A program made the position numbers and the translations under genes. DNA of 64,000 bases from Fluoribacter gormanii (GTDB lineage Bacteria; Pseudomonadota; Gammaproteobacteria; Legionellales; Legionellaceae): positions 1 through 64,000 of the forward strand of contig NZ_FTNL01000018.1 in the NCBI RefSeq assembly GCF_900156395.1. The letters run 5' to 3'. The notes under the pieces were generated by a model. That model ran no database searches and had not been told where the DNA came from. It saw nothing but the letters and a program-made list of their open reading frames with translations. Shown piece by piece: positions 1 to 8,658 of the stretch. Position 1 is the stretch's first letter. Each line of letters begins with the position of its first letter.

Positions 1-1407
1 GATCTTGCGATTACGGTCAATGACCAATTAGCCAGCACCACCAATCTTGCCCTAGCAATAACGGCTTACTCTTCCGTAGGAAATTCAGTCGCCACAGCGA
101 CCTCAACGCAAACGGTGACCGTTAATCCTGTTGCGGATGTTCCTATATTAGATGCGCAAGCGGTCTCTGGAGATGTAAATACCGCAATAGCTCTTGATAT
201 AAATGCAGCACTTTCATTGGGGAATACCACAGACTCGTTGTCAGTAACGATTGGCAATGTTCCTGATGGCGCGATTCTAAGTTCAGGTGGAACTGCTTTA
301 GTAGCTAATACCGATGGTACTTATACCGTCAGTGCGAGCCAATTGCAGGATCTTGCCATAATGGTAAGTGGGAACTTAACTGTCTCAACCAACCTTGAAT
401 TAGCAATAAAAGCTTACTCCACCGTAGAGGAGTCAGTAGCTACAGCGACGGCAACTCAATTAGTTACTATTAATCCTGTTACTACAATTGATCCAGGATC
501 ACTCTCCTCTGCAAATGATGGTACAACTGCTGCAGGAACAGGTGGTTCAACTACGACAGTAGTAGACGGTTCGACTTTGACAGGAACAGATGGTTCAACT
601 ACGACAGTAGTAGACGGTTCGACTTTGACAGGAACAGATGGTTCAACTACGACAGTAGTAGACGGTTCGACTTTGACAGGAACAGATGGTTCAACTACGA
701 CAGTAGTAGACGGTTCGACTTTGACAGGAACAGATGGTTCAACTACGACAGTAGTAGACGGTTCGACTTTGACAGGAACAGATGGTTCAACTGCGACAGT
801 AGTAGATAGTTCACTAGCTTATGCAGATGCTGGGTCGGGTCATGATGCGGTGTTGGTTGATCGCATTATTGAAACTGTAGATCCTACAAGCTATACATAT
901 GCAATTGATCCGGCATTGCAAGGTACTTTAACGGGGAGTTCTCTTGATTCCGCTGCATCTGTTCCCACAATTGACTTAACTCCACAAGATAGTATTTTAG
1001 ATGTAAGCGCACAAAGTGTCTTAAGTGTAGTTGCTTCTGATAGCAGTTCAACTGTGGCAGCACTAGATAGTTCAACTGTGGCAGCACTAGATAGTTCAAC
1101 TGTGGCAGCACTAGATAGTTCAACTGTGACAGCACTAGATAGTTCAACTGTGGCAGTAGCAGATAGTTCAACTGCGACAGTAGCAGATAGTTCAACTGCG
1201 ACAGTAGCAGATAGTTTAACTGTGACTGCAGTGGATAGTACAACAACCTCAGCGATTAGTTCAATTGCGACTGCCGATAGTTCAATTGCAACAGTAGATA
1301 GTTCAACTGCAATAGTTTCAGGCCAAACAGATGCGACTCTATCATTACAAGCAACATTTACAGATCTAGGTATAGGTGGCGTAGAAGTAAATCAGACACT
1401 GATCTAA
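1..1407 (+). CDS. Large secreted repeat protein, C-terminal part (5' truncated)
   Basis: The frame is open from the first base of the window, so the start lies upstream. About 116 residues of repeated domain are visible: the block beginning DLAITVN at base 1 recurs as DLAIMVS at base 349, a period of 348 bases. Each block carries the pattern SVTIGNVPDGAILS followed by DGTYTVSASQLQDL, which resembles the Ig/cadherin-like repeats of giant type I secretion (T1SS) adhesins. After these come two low-complexity tracts: five 16-residue repeats rich in Gly, Ser, Thr and Asp, then a run of 8-residue SSTVAALD-type repeats. The protein ends at DLGIGGVEVNQTLI. I see no RTX nonapeptides in the visible part, so the T1SS assignment rests on the repeat style alone. 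Likely a surface or released adhesin. The gene converges on hemY, with a shared terminator between them. Confidence 0.75.
   Translation, partial: DLAITVNDQLASTTNLALAITAYSSVGNSVATATSTQTVTVNPVADVPILDAQAVSGDVNTAIALDINAALSLGNTTDSLSVTIGNVPDGAILSSGGTALVANTDGTYTVSASQLQDLAIMVSGNLTVSTNLELAIKAYSTVEESVATATATQLVTINPVTTIDPGSLSSANDGTTAAGTGGSTTTVVDGSTLTGTDGSTTTVVDGSTLTGTDGSTTTVVDGSTLTGTDGSTTTVVDGSTLTGTDGSTTTVVDGSTLTGTDGSTATVVDSSLAYADAGSGHDAVLVDRIIETVDPTSYTYAIDPALQGTLTGSSLDSAASVPTIDLTPQDSILDVSAQSVLSVVASDSSSTVAALDSSTVAALDSSTVAALDSSTVTALDSSTVAVADSSTATVADSSTATVADSLTVTAVDSTTTSAISSIATADSSIATVDSSTAIVSGQTDATLSLQATFTDLGIGGVEVNQTLI
544..783 (+). repeat. Five perfect 48-bp tandem repeats inside the adhesin-like CDS
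   Basis: Five head-to-tail copies of a 48-base unit encode the 16-residue unit GSTTTVVDGSTLTGTD. The copies read identical at the DNA level, and a sixth diverged partial copy (GSTATVVDSS) begins at 784. The unit length is a multiple of three, so gain or loss of copies keeps the frame. Confidence 0.92.
1045..1236 (+). repeat. 24-bp tandem repeat tract encoding SSTVAALD-type octapeptides
   Basis: Eight consecutive 24-base units run in frame. The first three are identical (SSTVAALD); later ones drift to SSTVTALD, SSTVAVAD, SSTATVAD and SLTVTAVD. More degenerate copies continue to about 1320. The gradient from identical to diverged units suggests repeated slippage duplication. Confidence 0.88.
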
Positions 1408-1456
1408 GAAACTATAGTTTGTGTTGAAACTTTAGCTTAAATCAGCAGTAACAGTT

Positions 1457-1483
1457 AGAAGGCCTAATCGGCCTTCTGTTTCT
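1457..1483. terminator. Bidirectional intrinsic terminator between the adhesin and hemY
   Basis: A perfect 8-bp stem AGAAGGCC / GGCCTTCT with a 5-base loop is followed by a T-rich stretch on the plus strand. It lies between the convergent adhesin and hemY genes and can serve both. Confidence 0.75.
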
Positions 1484-1493
1484 AAACATAGGT

Positions 1494-2675
1494 TTAAATA
1501 TCTTTTGTTGTTAATGCTAAGCCCTGCTTATAGCTTCTACAAGCAAGCGCTTCTTCACCAAGCATTTCATGTAACTGTCCTTGAGTTTCATAAGCTAAAG
1601 AGGTAGGCTCTATTTCGTTTGATTTTTCGAGATAATATTTGGCTTTTCCCCACAATTTTCGTTTCATGCAGATTTGACCCAAGCATAAATAAAGTGCCGC
1701 TGAATGAGCATTTTTTTTCAGTAATCCTTCAGCAAAAGCCAGTTGTTTTTCATCTATTGGTAATAGGCCATAGAGGCCAATCAATTGGGGGCTAAGGTCT
1801 TTGCGTAGTGCACGACGTAATAGGTCGCTTGCAGTAGTATAATCCGCATTTTTTAATAAGAAACGCACATATTCGGCTATGATATTTGGCTCATTAGCTA
1901 AAGCTTTGGGTAATGAATTAAAGAAAATATTCACTGCCTCGTGTTGATTCTGCTTAACAAGATCAATAAGCCGCTGTAAATAGGCATTGTACTGTAATAA
2001 ATCAAATTCTTGTGAATTAACAACCTGATATTTTTTTAAGTCAGGCAAAATGTGAATGAGCTGAGCCCAGTCTTTTACTTCTTGATAAAGTTGCATTATG
2101 AGCTTTAAAACATAAGGATGATGAGGGGCTATATCATGTAAATGTTTTAGTGTTGCCAGAGCTTGCTCCCATTGATGATTTGCTAGTTGCAATTCTGCTT
2201 GAGTTAATTCAACGGCAATTTTAGCCTCAGGCATCGATTGTTGTGCCTCACGCAGATAATCATCGCGTAATTGATTGTCTCCCATTTTTTGGGCGGCTCG
2301 AGCTGCCGTTAAATAATTCAGCAAAGGCGTATCCGTATTCGGTAAGGCTTGAATCAAATGATTTTTTGCTTTTAACCAATATCCTTCACTGTATTCAATT
2401 AATCCTTTTCGGGTAATTGCTTGCGCTTTTTGAGCGAGACGTTTCGAATGCCATTGGGTTAATGTGCTTGGGGTATGAGAAATTTTCTGACATAAGCGCA
2501 AAACAAGATACATGGCAATGAACAATATAATGATACCAAAGACAGCTACCCAGGCCGTAGTTTCAATGGTCCATTGGTTGATAGCAATTAATACATAGCC
2601 TGGGTCTTTATTGAGTTGAATTCCTAACGCTACGGAGCCTAGCAAGATCAAGAAAGCCAAGAGAATACGCATCAT
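1494..2675 (-). CDS. hemY: HemY, haem operon TPR membrane protein
   Basis: 393 residues. Two hydrophobic membrane segments (about residues 3-20 and 40-60) precede a long helical TPR-like region with the HemY-type stretch QAITRKGLIEYSEGYWLKAK. HemY is an inner-membrane protein found with hemC, hemD and hemX in proteobacteria; its biochemical role is not settled, and it must not be confused with protoporphyrinogen oxidase of Bacillus, which has the same name. Its ATG overlaps the end of hemX by four bases (ATGA), so translation is probably coupled. It is the last gene of the operon and is followed by a terminator. Confidence 0.9.
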   Translation of the reverse strand: MMRILLAFLILLGSVALGIQLNKDPGYVLIAINQWTIETTAWVAVFGIIILFIAMYLVLRLCQKISHTPSTLTQWHSKRLAQKAQAITRKGLIEYSEGYWLKAKNHLIQALPNTDTPLLNYLTAARAAQKMGDNQLRDDYLREAQQSMPEAKIAVELTQAELQLANHQWEQALATLKHLHDIAPHHPYVLKLIMQLYQEVKDWAQLIHILPDLKKYQVVNSQEFDLLQYNAYLQRLIDLVKQNQHEAVNIFFNSLPKALANEPNIIAEYVRFLLKNADYTTASDLLRRALRKDLSPQLIGLYGLLPIDEKQLAFAEGLLKKNAHSAALYLCLGQICMKRKLWGKAKYYLEKSNEIEPTSLAYETQGQLHEMLGEEALACRSYKQGLALTTKDI

Positions 2676-3799
2676 TTTTGATTTCCTCCTTGTTCGTCAT
2701 TTAAAGACTGAGTCCCTGGAGTTTTTTTCGTTTCAATCAATTCATTGAGCATGGGGAGCGCAGAACCCATGGCTGGTTTTTTACGAGTTATATTTTTTTG
2801 TTGTAACTCGGTCAGTTTTTTGATTAAAGCGGCAGTGCTTGGTATGTTTTCATTAAAATTCATTTTAAGACTACTAATCGCTTGTTTTAGAGCCAGTTGA
2901 TAAACAAAAGGCTCATTATTAAGAACAGCCCATTGTGCTTCCTGGAAATTGAGGCGTAGCTTCTCTTTAAGTAAGGCTTCAAATAAAGGAGACATCAGCG
3001 GTTCAATCCCTTGATCATGTCGTCGAATTACAACAAGTTTTTCCAGCACATTCATACTGCTTTGTAATCGAACTTTCCAGCTGGAAGAGTCATTTGATGA
3101 GGGTATTGTATTTTCTTTCGGTGGTGTATTTCCACTCATCGGTAAAGGGATGCTCAAATCATTAATGCTGTTTTGAGCTGCATCCAATTGACTAAGCAAT
3201 CCAGCAATATCTACAGAGGGTAGCGTTTGTATCTGTGCTATATCTTTGGCTATTGCTTGTCGGATATTCAAAATTTTAGGGTCGTTTAACTGCTTTAAGA
3301 GCTGATCTGCCTGCTCCAACAATGCTATTGTTGAATCGGTTTCGTTGCTCCAATGTGCATTGATCTGAGCTAACTCAAGATAATAACGCGTCTTGAGGAG
3401 AAGCCAATCCTGATTTTGATAAAACTTTTGATTTACTGCATTTTGGATTTGTTTGCTTAAGTTTTCAAATTTGACTTGTAATTGTGTTTGTATCTCTTCA
3501 GTTGTGTTGGTTCTTGCATTCATTTGTTCTTGGACTTGCTCTTGACTTTGCTCCAATTGTTGTAGCTGGGTAGAAAAAATATTTTGCGCTTTACTTAATT
3601 GATTTTGCAATTGATTGTTCTTGGAAAGAGTATAGGCGGCAACACCTAACGCTCCTAAGGCAAATATAAAGGTGATGGTAGATATTAGGTATTTGTTTTT
3701 ACACCCAGTAGAATTACTTTTAGGTTTTGTCTCTTCATTTTGCGCAGTACTGAGTGTTTTTTTTACTTTTTGTACTTGTTCTTCGTTGCCGATTGCCAT
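2672..3799 (-). CDS. hemX: HemX, membrane-anchored haem operon protein
   Basis: 375 residues. A charged N-terminus is followed by one membrane segment (about residues 38-57) and then a coiled-coil region rich in Gln and Glu (QLQNQLSKAQ and EQSQEQVQEQ). The C-terminal half matches the HemX pattern with KTRYYLELAQINAHW. HemX is often annotated as a uroporphyrinogen-III C-methyltransferase-like protein, but the single-span coiled-coil form has no SAM-binding motifs that I can see. It lies three bases after hemD and overlaps hemY, in keeping with a single hemCDXY transcript. Confidence 0.88.
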   Translation of the reverse strand: MAIGNEEQVQKVKKTLSTAQNEETKPKSNSTGCKNKYLISTITFIFALGALGVAAYTLSKNNQLQNQLSKAQNIFSTQLQQLEQSQEQVQEQMNARTNTTEEIQTQLQVKFENLSKQIQNAVNQKFYQNQDWLLLKTRYYLELAQINAHWSNETDSTIALLEQADQLLKQLNDPKILNIRQAIAKDIAQIQTLPSVDIAGLLSQLDAAQNSINDLSIPLPMSGNTPPKENTIPSSNDSSSWKVRLQSSMNVLEKLVVIRRHDQGIEPLMSPLFEALLKEKLRLNFQEAQWAVLNNEPFVYQLALKQAISSLKMNFNENIPSTAALIKKLTELQQKNITRKKPAMGSALPMLNELIETKKTPGTQSLNDEQGGNQK

Positions 3800-3802
3800 A
3801 AG

Positions 3803-4561
3803 TTAATCCTTGTTCACGTAATCAAACAATGTATTCATCACCCGATTAGGGTTACAAACTCTGATATTTTTTATATTCATCGATGAAGCAAGTTGAGCCA
3901 GGCGCTCGCTGATCATGAGCCATTTTTTATTACGGAGCCACTCCTGGGCCTCTTTGTCAAACAGTTTCAAAAGGTTATGCAGAGACTGTTCGCTTGTTAA
4001 CAGTATAATGTCCACTAAATCATTGCGCCATATCGACTCAATCATATTCCCGCTAATTTTAGGGAGCTCCCTTTTATACACCTTAAGAATAATCAGGTTA
4101 GCCCCTCTTTGTATTAATTGCTCCTCAATAAGTGGCCTGCCTCCTTCTCCCTTAAATAGTAGCACGTTTTGTTTGGCTGGTTGTTGTAATGTTTTTAATG
4201 CTAATAAATGTTCGCTATCAGGTCTATCGGGGATTGCGTTGACCTGTATGCCAAATTTTTGTAGTGCTGCAGCACTACCTTGGCCGATTGCAATGACTTG
4301 AATTGAAGATGGCCATTTAATATGTTGCCTATTTATTTGGGTAAAACAATAATGAACGGCATTAGCGCTAATGAAAATGGCTTGGTTTACTTTTTTTAAA
4401 TCAGGTAATAAATTGATCCAATTATTATTGGTTGCTTTGATCTCTAGAGTTGGTAGTTCAATTACGAAGCCTCCTGCGTCGCGAATGCTTTGACTCAGTG
4501 GCTGTGCCTGGTCTTGTGGGCGAGTATTTAAAATGCGTAAACCGTGGAGGGAGCTGTTCAT
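3803..4561 (-). CDS. hemD: Uroporphyrinogen-III synthase
   Basis: 252 residues from the ATG at 4561. HemD closes hydroxymethylbilane into uroporphyrinogen III with inversion of ring D. The family is weakly conserved, but the N-terminal RILNTRPQDQAQPL, the central FISANAVHYCF and the C-terminal VDIILLTSEQS follow the HemD pattern of two Rossmann-like domains. The frame extends upstream to 4618, but the ATG at 4561 forms an ATGA overlap with the hemC stop codon and is the better start. Position between hemC and hemX confirms the call. Confidence 0.88.
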   Translation of the reverse strand: MNSSLHGLRILNTRPQDQAQPLSQSIRDAGGFVIELPTLEIKATNNNWINLLPDLKKVNQAIFISANAVHYCFTQINRQHIKWPSSIQVIAIGQGSAAALQKFGIQVNAIPDRPDSEHLLALKTLQQPAKQNVLLFKGEGGRPLIEEQLIQRGANLIILKVYKRELPKISGNMIESIWRNDLVDIILLTSEQSLHNLLKLFDKEAQEWLRNKKWLMISERLAQLASSMNIKNIRVCNPNRVMNTLFDYVNKD

Positions 4562-5487
4562 TTTGGTACTGATGCCAGAATGTTTGCGGCCCCTTGAGCT
4601 TGCAACGATTGGGCGCAAAGTTCAGCCAAGTGTGTTGCCTGCTCCAATGGGCCAATTTGCTCGCTCTTAATAATTTGCGAGCCATCAAGAGTTAGAACTT
4701 TCGCTTGCAAGGAAAGTTGATTGTTTTTTACTGGGACACAAAAAACTGCCAAAGGGACATGACAATTACCACCCAAGAGGGCATTGACCTTTCGCTCTGC
4801 ATGCACACAAATAGAAGAAACTGGATCATTAAGTTCGGCAAGTAGTGCTCGCATTTCGTGATCGTCACTTCTGCATTCGATTGCTAAAGCACCTTGACCA
4901 CACGCAGGCAGCATGATTTGAGCAGATAATTGTTCTGTTATTATATTGGTAAATCCCATACGCTCAAGACCTGCAGCAGCAAGAATAATTGCTTGAAATT
5001 CTCCTGCTTTCAGTTTCTCAAGTCGAGTATTGATATTTCCTCGTAAGGGCTTAACACGTAAATCCGGCCTGTACGCCAATAATTGTGATTGCCGTCTAAG
5101 ACTTGAAGTCCCAACAATAGATTGTGGGGGCAGTGTCTGTAAATCGGTATGCTGGTAACTGACAAAGACATCAAAAGGATTATCTCTTTTACAAATTGCA
5201 GCCAAACCCAGGCCTTCAGGGAACTCTGCGGGCATGTCTTTTGAAGAGTGGACTGCAAAATCGGCCCTTTTGTCCATCAATGCTTCTTCGAGCTCTTTGA
5301 CAAATAAACCCTTGCCGCCGACAGCAAGAAGTTTGTCCTTGAGGAATTTATCTCCGGATGTGCTCATGGGTAATAATTCAATCTGCAGATTCGGCCATTT
5401 CTCTAACAATAAATCCCGAACATGATTGGCTTGCCACAGAGCCAAAGGGCTTTGGCGAGTTGCTATGCGTAGAGTTCTTGAATACAT
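4558..5487 (-). CDS. hemC: Porphobilinogen deaminase (hydroxymethylbilane synthase)
   Basis: 309 residues from the second Met. Joins four porphobilinogen units into hydroxymethylbilane. Signatures are RIATRQSPLALWQAN near the N-terminus, VGGKGLFVKELEEAL, VGTSSLRRQ and LRGNINTRL. The cofactor cysteine is in LLGGNCHVPLA; counted from the ATG at 5487 it is residue 242, the same number as in E. coli, which favours this start over the ATG at 5499. Neither start has a clear Shine-Dalgarno sequence. A perfect 11-bp inverted repeat overlaps the upstream ATG. First gene of hemCDXY. Confidence 0.95.
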   Translation of the reverse strand: MYSRTLRIATRQSPLALWQANHVRDLLLEKWPNLQIELLPMSTSGDKFLKDKLLAVGGKGLFVKELEEALMDKRADFAVHSSKDMPAEFPEGLGLAAICKRDNPFDVFVSYQHTDLQTLPPQSIVGTSSLRRQSQLLAYRPDLRVKPLRGNINTRLEKLKAGEFQAIILAAAGLERMGFTNIITEQLSAQIMLPACGQGALAIECRSDDHEMRALLAELNDPVSSICVHAERKVNALLGGNCHVPLAVFCVPVKNNQLSLQAKVLTLDGSQIIKSEQIGPLEQATHLAELCAQSLQAQGAANILASVPK

Positions 5488-5488
5488 T

Positions 5489-5520
5489 TGATACTGCATT
5501 TTGAAGAGTATGCAGTATCA
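5489..5520. promoter_or_regulatory. Perfect 11-bp inverted repeat at the hemC start
   Basis: TGATACTGCAT at 5489-5499 is exactly complementary to ATGCAGTATCA at 5510-5520, with a 10-base spacer. It lies over the first possible hemC ATG and directly upstream of the preferred one. It could be an operator or an mRNA hairpin that masks the start; no T-run follows, so a terminator is unlikely. Confidence 0.6.
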
Positions 5521-5531
5521 TACTATGTTCA

Positions 5532-6086
5532 TTAAACAGATGCACGTACAGAAAGAGCGATAAAAATGTAAGTCCACCCATTTACAATCATATCAATAGC
5601 AATGAACATTCCTATAACCCATAAGCCACTAACTGGCCATTGCATGATGATTAATACACCAAGAATAATGGCAATAATTCCTGCAAATAATAACCAACCC
5701 CATCCTTTACTGTCTTTTAAAGAAAAGGCAAGAATTATTCGGGTGATGCCAATAACAATCAGTACACCAGCTAAGAGTGCAGTAATTAAAGTAGATGCTA
5801 AAAAGGGATCATACAGAACAACACCAGCCCCAATTAGGTATAAAACTGCAATTATTGTTTGCCAGAATATACCTTTCCAGTCTCGATGTTTGAAAATATC
5901 AATAAAATGGGATATCGCGGAAATAATTAATAAGGCAGCAAAAAAATACATGCTAACTAAGGTCAAGCCGATGACCATGCTCAAGCCGATACAACCCAGA
6001 AAAACAAGTAATATTCCTAACCCCAAAAGCCAACCCCAATTTCGCCTTAAAGTACTTGGGGTGTAAAGTTCATTTGTATTTGCCAT
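5532..6086 (-). CDS. HdeD-family membrane protein (DUF308)
   Basis: 184 residues, almost entirely hydrophobic with about six membrane segments. After a short polar N-terminus (MANTNELYTPSTLRRNW) come repeated segments such as GILLVFLGCIGLSMV and IAIILGVLIIMQWPVSGLW, the doubled pattern of the HdeD/DUF308 family. E. coli HdeD is linked to acid resistance at high cell density; the function here is inferred only from the family. A purine-rich AAAGGAT lies directly before the ATG. The gene stands alone between hemC and the VanX-like gene. Confidence 0.8.
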   Translation of the reverse strand: MANTNELYTPSTLRRNWGWLLGLGILLVFLGCIGLSMVIGLTLVSMYFFAALLIISAISHFIDIFKHRDWKGIFWQTIIAVLYLIGAGVVLYDPFLASTLITALLAGVLIVIGITRIILAFSLKDSKGWGWLLFAGIIAIILGVLIIMQWPVSGLWVIGMFIAIDMIVNGWTYIFIALSVRASV

Positions 6087-6280
6087 ATCCTTTCCTTATT
6101 GTTATACATCCATAATCAATCAATACCATTGAAATATAACCTAATTTTCAAAGAGTTGTCGAATGGAGTTGTTATTGGCTCCAAACTTGATTTTTCTGCT
6201 CGTGGCTTGGGTGAGTCTCAGCGCAAACCTCGGATTTTGAATTTGCACGAGCACCCAATTTATTGGGTTGCGAAAGGAGA

Positions 6281-6973
6281 TTATTTATAGTTATCGTAAC
6301 AGGCATAAGGTTGTTGTTTGTAATAGGCCCAATAACGATCTCCATAAGACCAATGCCAATATTCATTACGATAATTAACAAAACCTACAGTTTCTAAGAC
6401 ATGACACATGATTTTTCGATTTTGTTTTGCTTCGTCAGTAATAATTTCTGAGGCAGTTAATGAGAGAGAGCCGTCTAAATCCTCCATCCAATCTTTAGGA
6501 TGAATTCCCATTTCAATGGCCTCGCCTTGATCATTGATTAAATAAACATCAATTGCAGCGCCGGTCGAATGAGGTGGAATATTGGGTGAACCATCCAGGT
6601 TGATCACGGGGGAGACCAGTCGGGTTGTTTCAGTAAAAATCTGCTCTGATGACCATTCGGGATGTTTATTCTTAACTTTTCCATAACGGGTATCAAAAAG
6701 AAATTTTTGTAATGCCAGACTACGGTAGCTTTCATACAAGCAAAAACGTAATCCTTTAGGTAACAAGGATTGGGCTTGGTTTAATTTTTCATAAACCGTT
6801 TTTCGCATTTTTGTGTAATCAGTATTATTCGGTATTTCTGGAGATGGACCATAGATAATTTCAGGATGATTCACTAAGTCAATTATTGGGTCGTGATTTT
6901 CAATCACCGGAATGGCAACTATTTTAGGATCGGCAATGAGCAAAATAGAATCTTGTATGGTGTTGTCTGACAT
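6281..6973 (-). CDS. VanX-like D-alanyl-D-alanine dipeptidase (peptidase M15D)
   Basis: 230 residues. The family hydrolyses D-Ala-D-Ala with one zinc ion. All expected residues are visible: Arg84 in YESYRSLALQ, zinc ligands His135 and Asp142 in PHSTGAAIDVYL, catalytic Glu204 and zinc ligand His207 in NEYWHWSYGD. There is no signal peptide, so the enzyme is probably cytoplasmic, as expected for recycling of cell-wall dipeptide rather than drug resistance; no vanA/vanH partners are nearby. It follows the VOC gene by nine bases and is likely co-transcribed with it. Confidence 0.88.
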   Translation of the reverse strand: MSDNTIQDSILLIADPKIVAIPVIENHDPIIDLVNHPEIIYGPSPEIPNNTDYTKMRKTVYEKLNQAQSLLPKGLRFCLYESYRSLALQKFLFDTRYGKVKNKHPEWSSEQIFTETTRLVSPVINLDGSPNIPPHSTGAAIDVYLINDQGEAIEMGIHPKDWMEDLDGSLSLTASEIITDEAKQNRKIMCHVLETVGFVNYRNEYWHWSYGDRYWAYYKQQPYACYDNYK

Positions 6974-6982
6974 TTCAAATCC

Positions 6983-7465
6983 TTATAGCTTATTTTTTTC
7001 CATAGCGGCGAATGCCTCTACTGCATTGAGCCTGATTTCTTCATCGGTTAGATCTTTGGTGTGTGTGGCGATCATCCACGAGTAGCCAAAAGGATCTTTA
7101 ATTAGTCCGGCGCGATCGCCCCAAAACATGTCAGCTACAGGCATTGTTATTTGACCTCCAGCAGCTACAGCTTGTTGAAAGAACGAGTCTACGTCAGAAA
7201 CATAGACAAAAAGTGTGATTGGTGATTTTCCAAGGGTTTCAGCACTTTTGGAACAACTTTCGCCCTCCATTTCATCACCCATCATGATAATGGAGTTACC
7301 AATTTGAATGTGAGCATGCATAATGCCTTCCCCATCCAAGGAAGGGAAAATATGGAGCGCTTTAGCATTAAATGCTTGTTTATAAAATTCAATTGCTTTC
7401 GCACAATCTTTGAAAGTAAAGGCTGGGGTTAAGGTATGAAAGCCTTCAGGAATTGCTTGGACCAT
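6983..7465 (-). CDS. VOC-family (glyoxalase/PhnB-like) protein
   Basis: 160 residues from the ATG at 7465, chosen because AAGGAG lies seven bases before it; the frame runs open to 7540. The sequence MVQAIPEGFHTLTPAFTFKD, then AIEFYKQAFNAK and the C-terminal DPFGYSWMIATH, is typical of the PhnB-like branch of the vicinal oxygen chelate fold. Such proteins bind a metal or a small ligand; substrate cannot be read from the sequence. First gene of a probable pair with the VanX-like dipeptidase. Confidence 0.85.
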   Translation of the reverse strand: MVQAIPEGFHTLTPAFTFKDCAKAIEFYKQAFNAKALHIFPSLDGEGIMHAHIQIGNSIIMMGDEMEGESCSKSAETLGKSPITLFVYVSDVDSFFQQAVAAGGQITMPVADMFWGDRAGLIKDPFGYSWMIATHTKDLTDEEIRLNAVEAFAAMEKNKL

Positions 7466-7618
7466 GTTTTTGCTCCTTAGTTTTTTTAACAATCCATTAT
7501 AGTTTGAAGATTGTTTCCTAGATACAAGATGCTTTTCCACTTATTTGATTTTAATCTTGCTGGAAAAAAAAATCACTTCTAGGTATTATCCTAAATTATT
7601 ATCATGAGGTGTATGGGC

Positions 7619-8026
7619 ATGAGGTTGCAGTTTTTAATATCATTGTTTTGTTTTTCATTTGTGGCATATGCAAGTGATGAATCGCAGCAACGAGAAATTC
7701 AATTAAGAATTCAACCTGTAGGAAAGGTCACTATACAAGGTCAGGCCCAGACAGATAATAAAGCAATTAGTAATGTAGAGACAAAAGAACCAGGACAAGA
7801 AACATACCAACAATATTGTATTGTTTGTCATCGAGACGGTCTCGCGGGAGCACCAAAATTCAGAAATGAACAGGATTGGAAACCGCGATTAACCAAGAGG
7901 GAATTAAATGATTTACTTGCTTCTTCAATAAAAGGTCTGAATGCTATGCCTGCAAAAGGAACGTGTATTAAATGCAGTGATGATGATCTTAAGGCTGCTA
8001 TATCTTATATGTTGCCCAAATCATGA
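7619..8026 (+). CDS. Cytochrome c5-like periplasmic c-type cytochrome
   Basis: 135 residues from the third Met, which has GAGG at suitable spacing; ATGs at 7604 and 7613 are alternatives. A signal peptide ([18 protein letters not shown]) is followed by a spacer of about 45 residues and a haem-binding motif CIVCH. The distal methionine is likely in [10 protein letters not shown], and the pair CIKC just after it matches the extra disulfide of the cytochrome c5 group. A small electron carrier in the periplasm. Its stop overlaps the dsbB start (ATGA), so the two are coupled. Confidence 0.88.
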   Translation: MRLQFLISLFCFSFVAYASDESQQREIQLRIQPVGKVTIQGQAQTDNKAISNVETKEPGQETYQQYCIVCHRDGLAGAPKFRNEQDWKPRLTKRELNDLLASSIKGLNAMPAKGTCIKCSDDDLKAAISYMLPKS

Positions 8027-8532
8027 GAAAACTAACTTATAGAAAAATTCAAAACTTTAATGCAATACTGACATTGTTTGTATTATTTGCTTCGTTTTAC
8101 TTTCAATACATTGTTGGCCTTATTCCTTGTCCCTTATGCCTCATGCAGCGCGTCTGTGTTTTTTTGTTGTTGGCCATCATGGGGTTAAGCTTACGAACTT
8201 TAAAAAAGGCGCATATTATCAGTTTGTTGCAGATCATTATTTCGTGTGCCGGCTTATTTTTTGCTTTACGTCAATTATGGTTACAGTCTTTACCGGCGGG
8301 CGAGGCACCGGCATGTATGCCTGGCCTCGACGTGTTAATCCGTTATTTTCCCTGGCAAACTGTGGTAAAAACTTTATTTTTGGGGAGCGGCGATTGTGCT
8401 GAGATAAGCTGGCGGATGTTGGGAATCTCAATGCCAGGATGGTGTGCTCTATATTTTTCATTCATGGCCCTAATGGGATGTTTCTTGTTTTGGCATACCC
8501 GACGAAGTGCGCTTCACGAAGATAATTTATAA
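8023..8532 (+). CDS. dsbB: Disulfide bond formation protein DsbB
   Basis: 169 residues with four membrane segments. The first redox pair is CPLC (Cys36, Cys39) and the second periplasmic pair is Cys98 ([10 protein letters not shown]) and Cys125 (GSGDCAE). DsbB reoxidises DsbA and passes electrons to quinone. Coupling to a c-type cytochrome gene fits, since both concern periplasmic redox chemistry and haem attachment needs handled cysteines, but a direct functional link is only inferred. Confidence 0.93.
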   Translation: MRKLTYRKIQNFNAILTLFVLFASFYFQYIVGLIPCPLCLMQRVCVFLLLAIMGLSLRTLKKAHIISLLQIIISCAGLFFALRQLWLQSLPAGEAPACMPGLDVLIRYFPWQTVVKTLFLGSGDCAEISWRMLGISMPGWCALYFSFMALMGCFLFWHTRRSALHEDNL

Positions 8533-8544
8533 TCTTGATGCTTT

Positions 8545-8645
8545 GTAGCTTGGGAGTAGCGAAGCGGAACCCGGGATTGGGATGTTCGTTTAAGTGGTTT
8601 ATGTCTTAAAACCCGTATTCGCTAAGTGCACTCACACCCAGGCTA
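8545..8645. repeat. Palindromic intergenic repeat (REP-like), copy 1
   Basis: Starts GTAGCTTGGGAGTAGCGAAG and ends in CACACCCAGGCTA. It shares arms with several other intergenic elements in the window (consensus TAGCCTGGGTGAAGCGAAGC then GAACCCGGG). Lies at the 3' ends of the convergent dsbB and nagZ genes. Confidence 0.7.
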
Positions 8646-8658
8646 AATGAGTATTTTG

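Noticed and set aside
884-1246. Minus-strand ORF of 120 codons with Leu/Asn-rich octapeptide repeats
   Set aside because: It is the antisense shadow of the 24-bp coding repeats of the adhesin-like gene.
3915-4301. 128-codon plus-strand ORF inside hemD
   Set aside because: Antisense to a clear hemD gene; Ser/Cys/Leu-rich composition typical of shadow frames.
6099-6290. 63-codon plus-strand ORF between the HdeD-like and VanX-like genes
   Set aside because: No ribosome-binding site, overlaps the 3' end of the VanX-like gene on the other strand, and composition is not protein-like.
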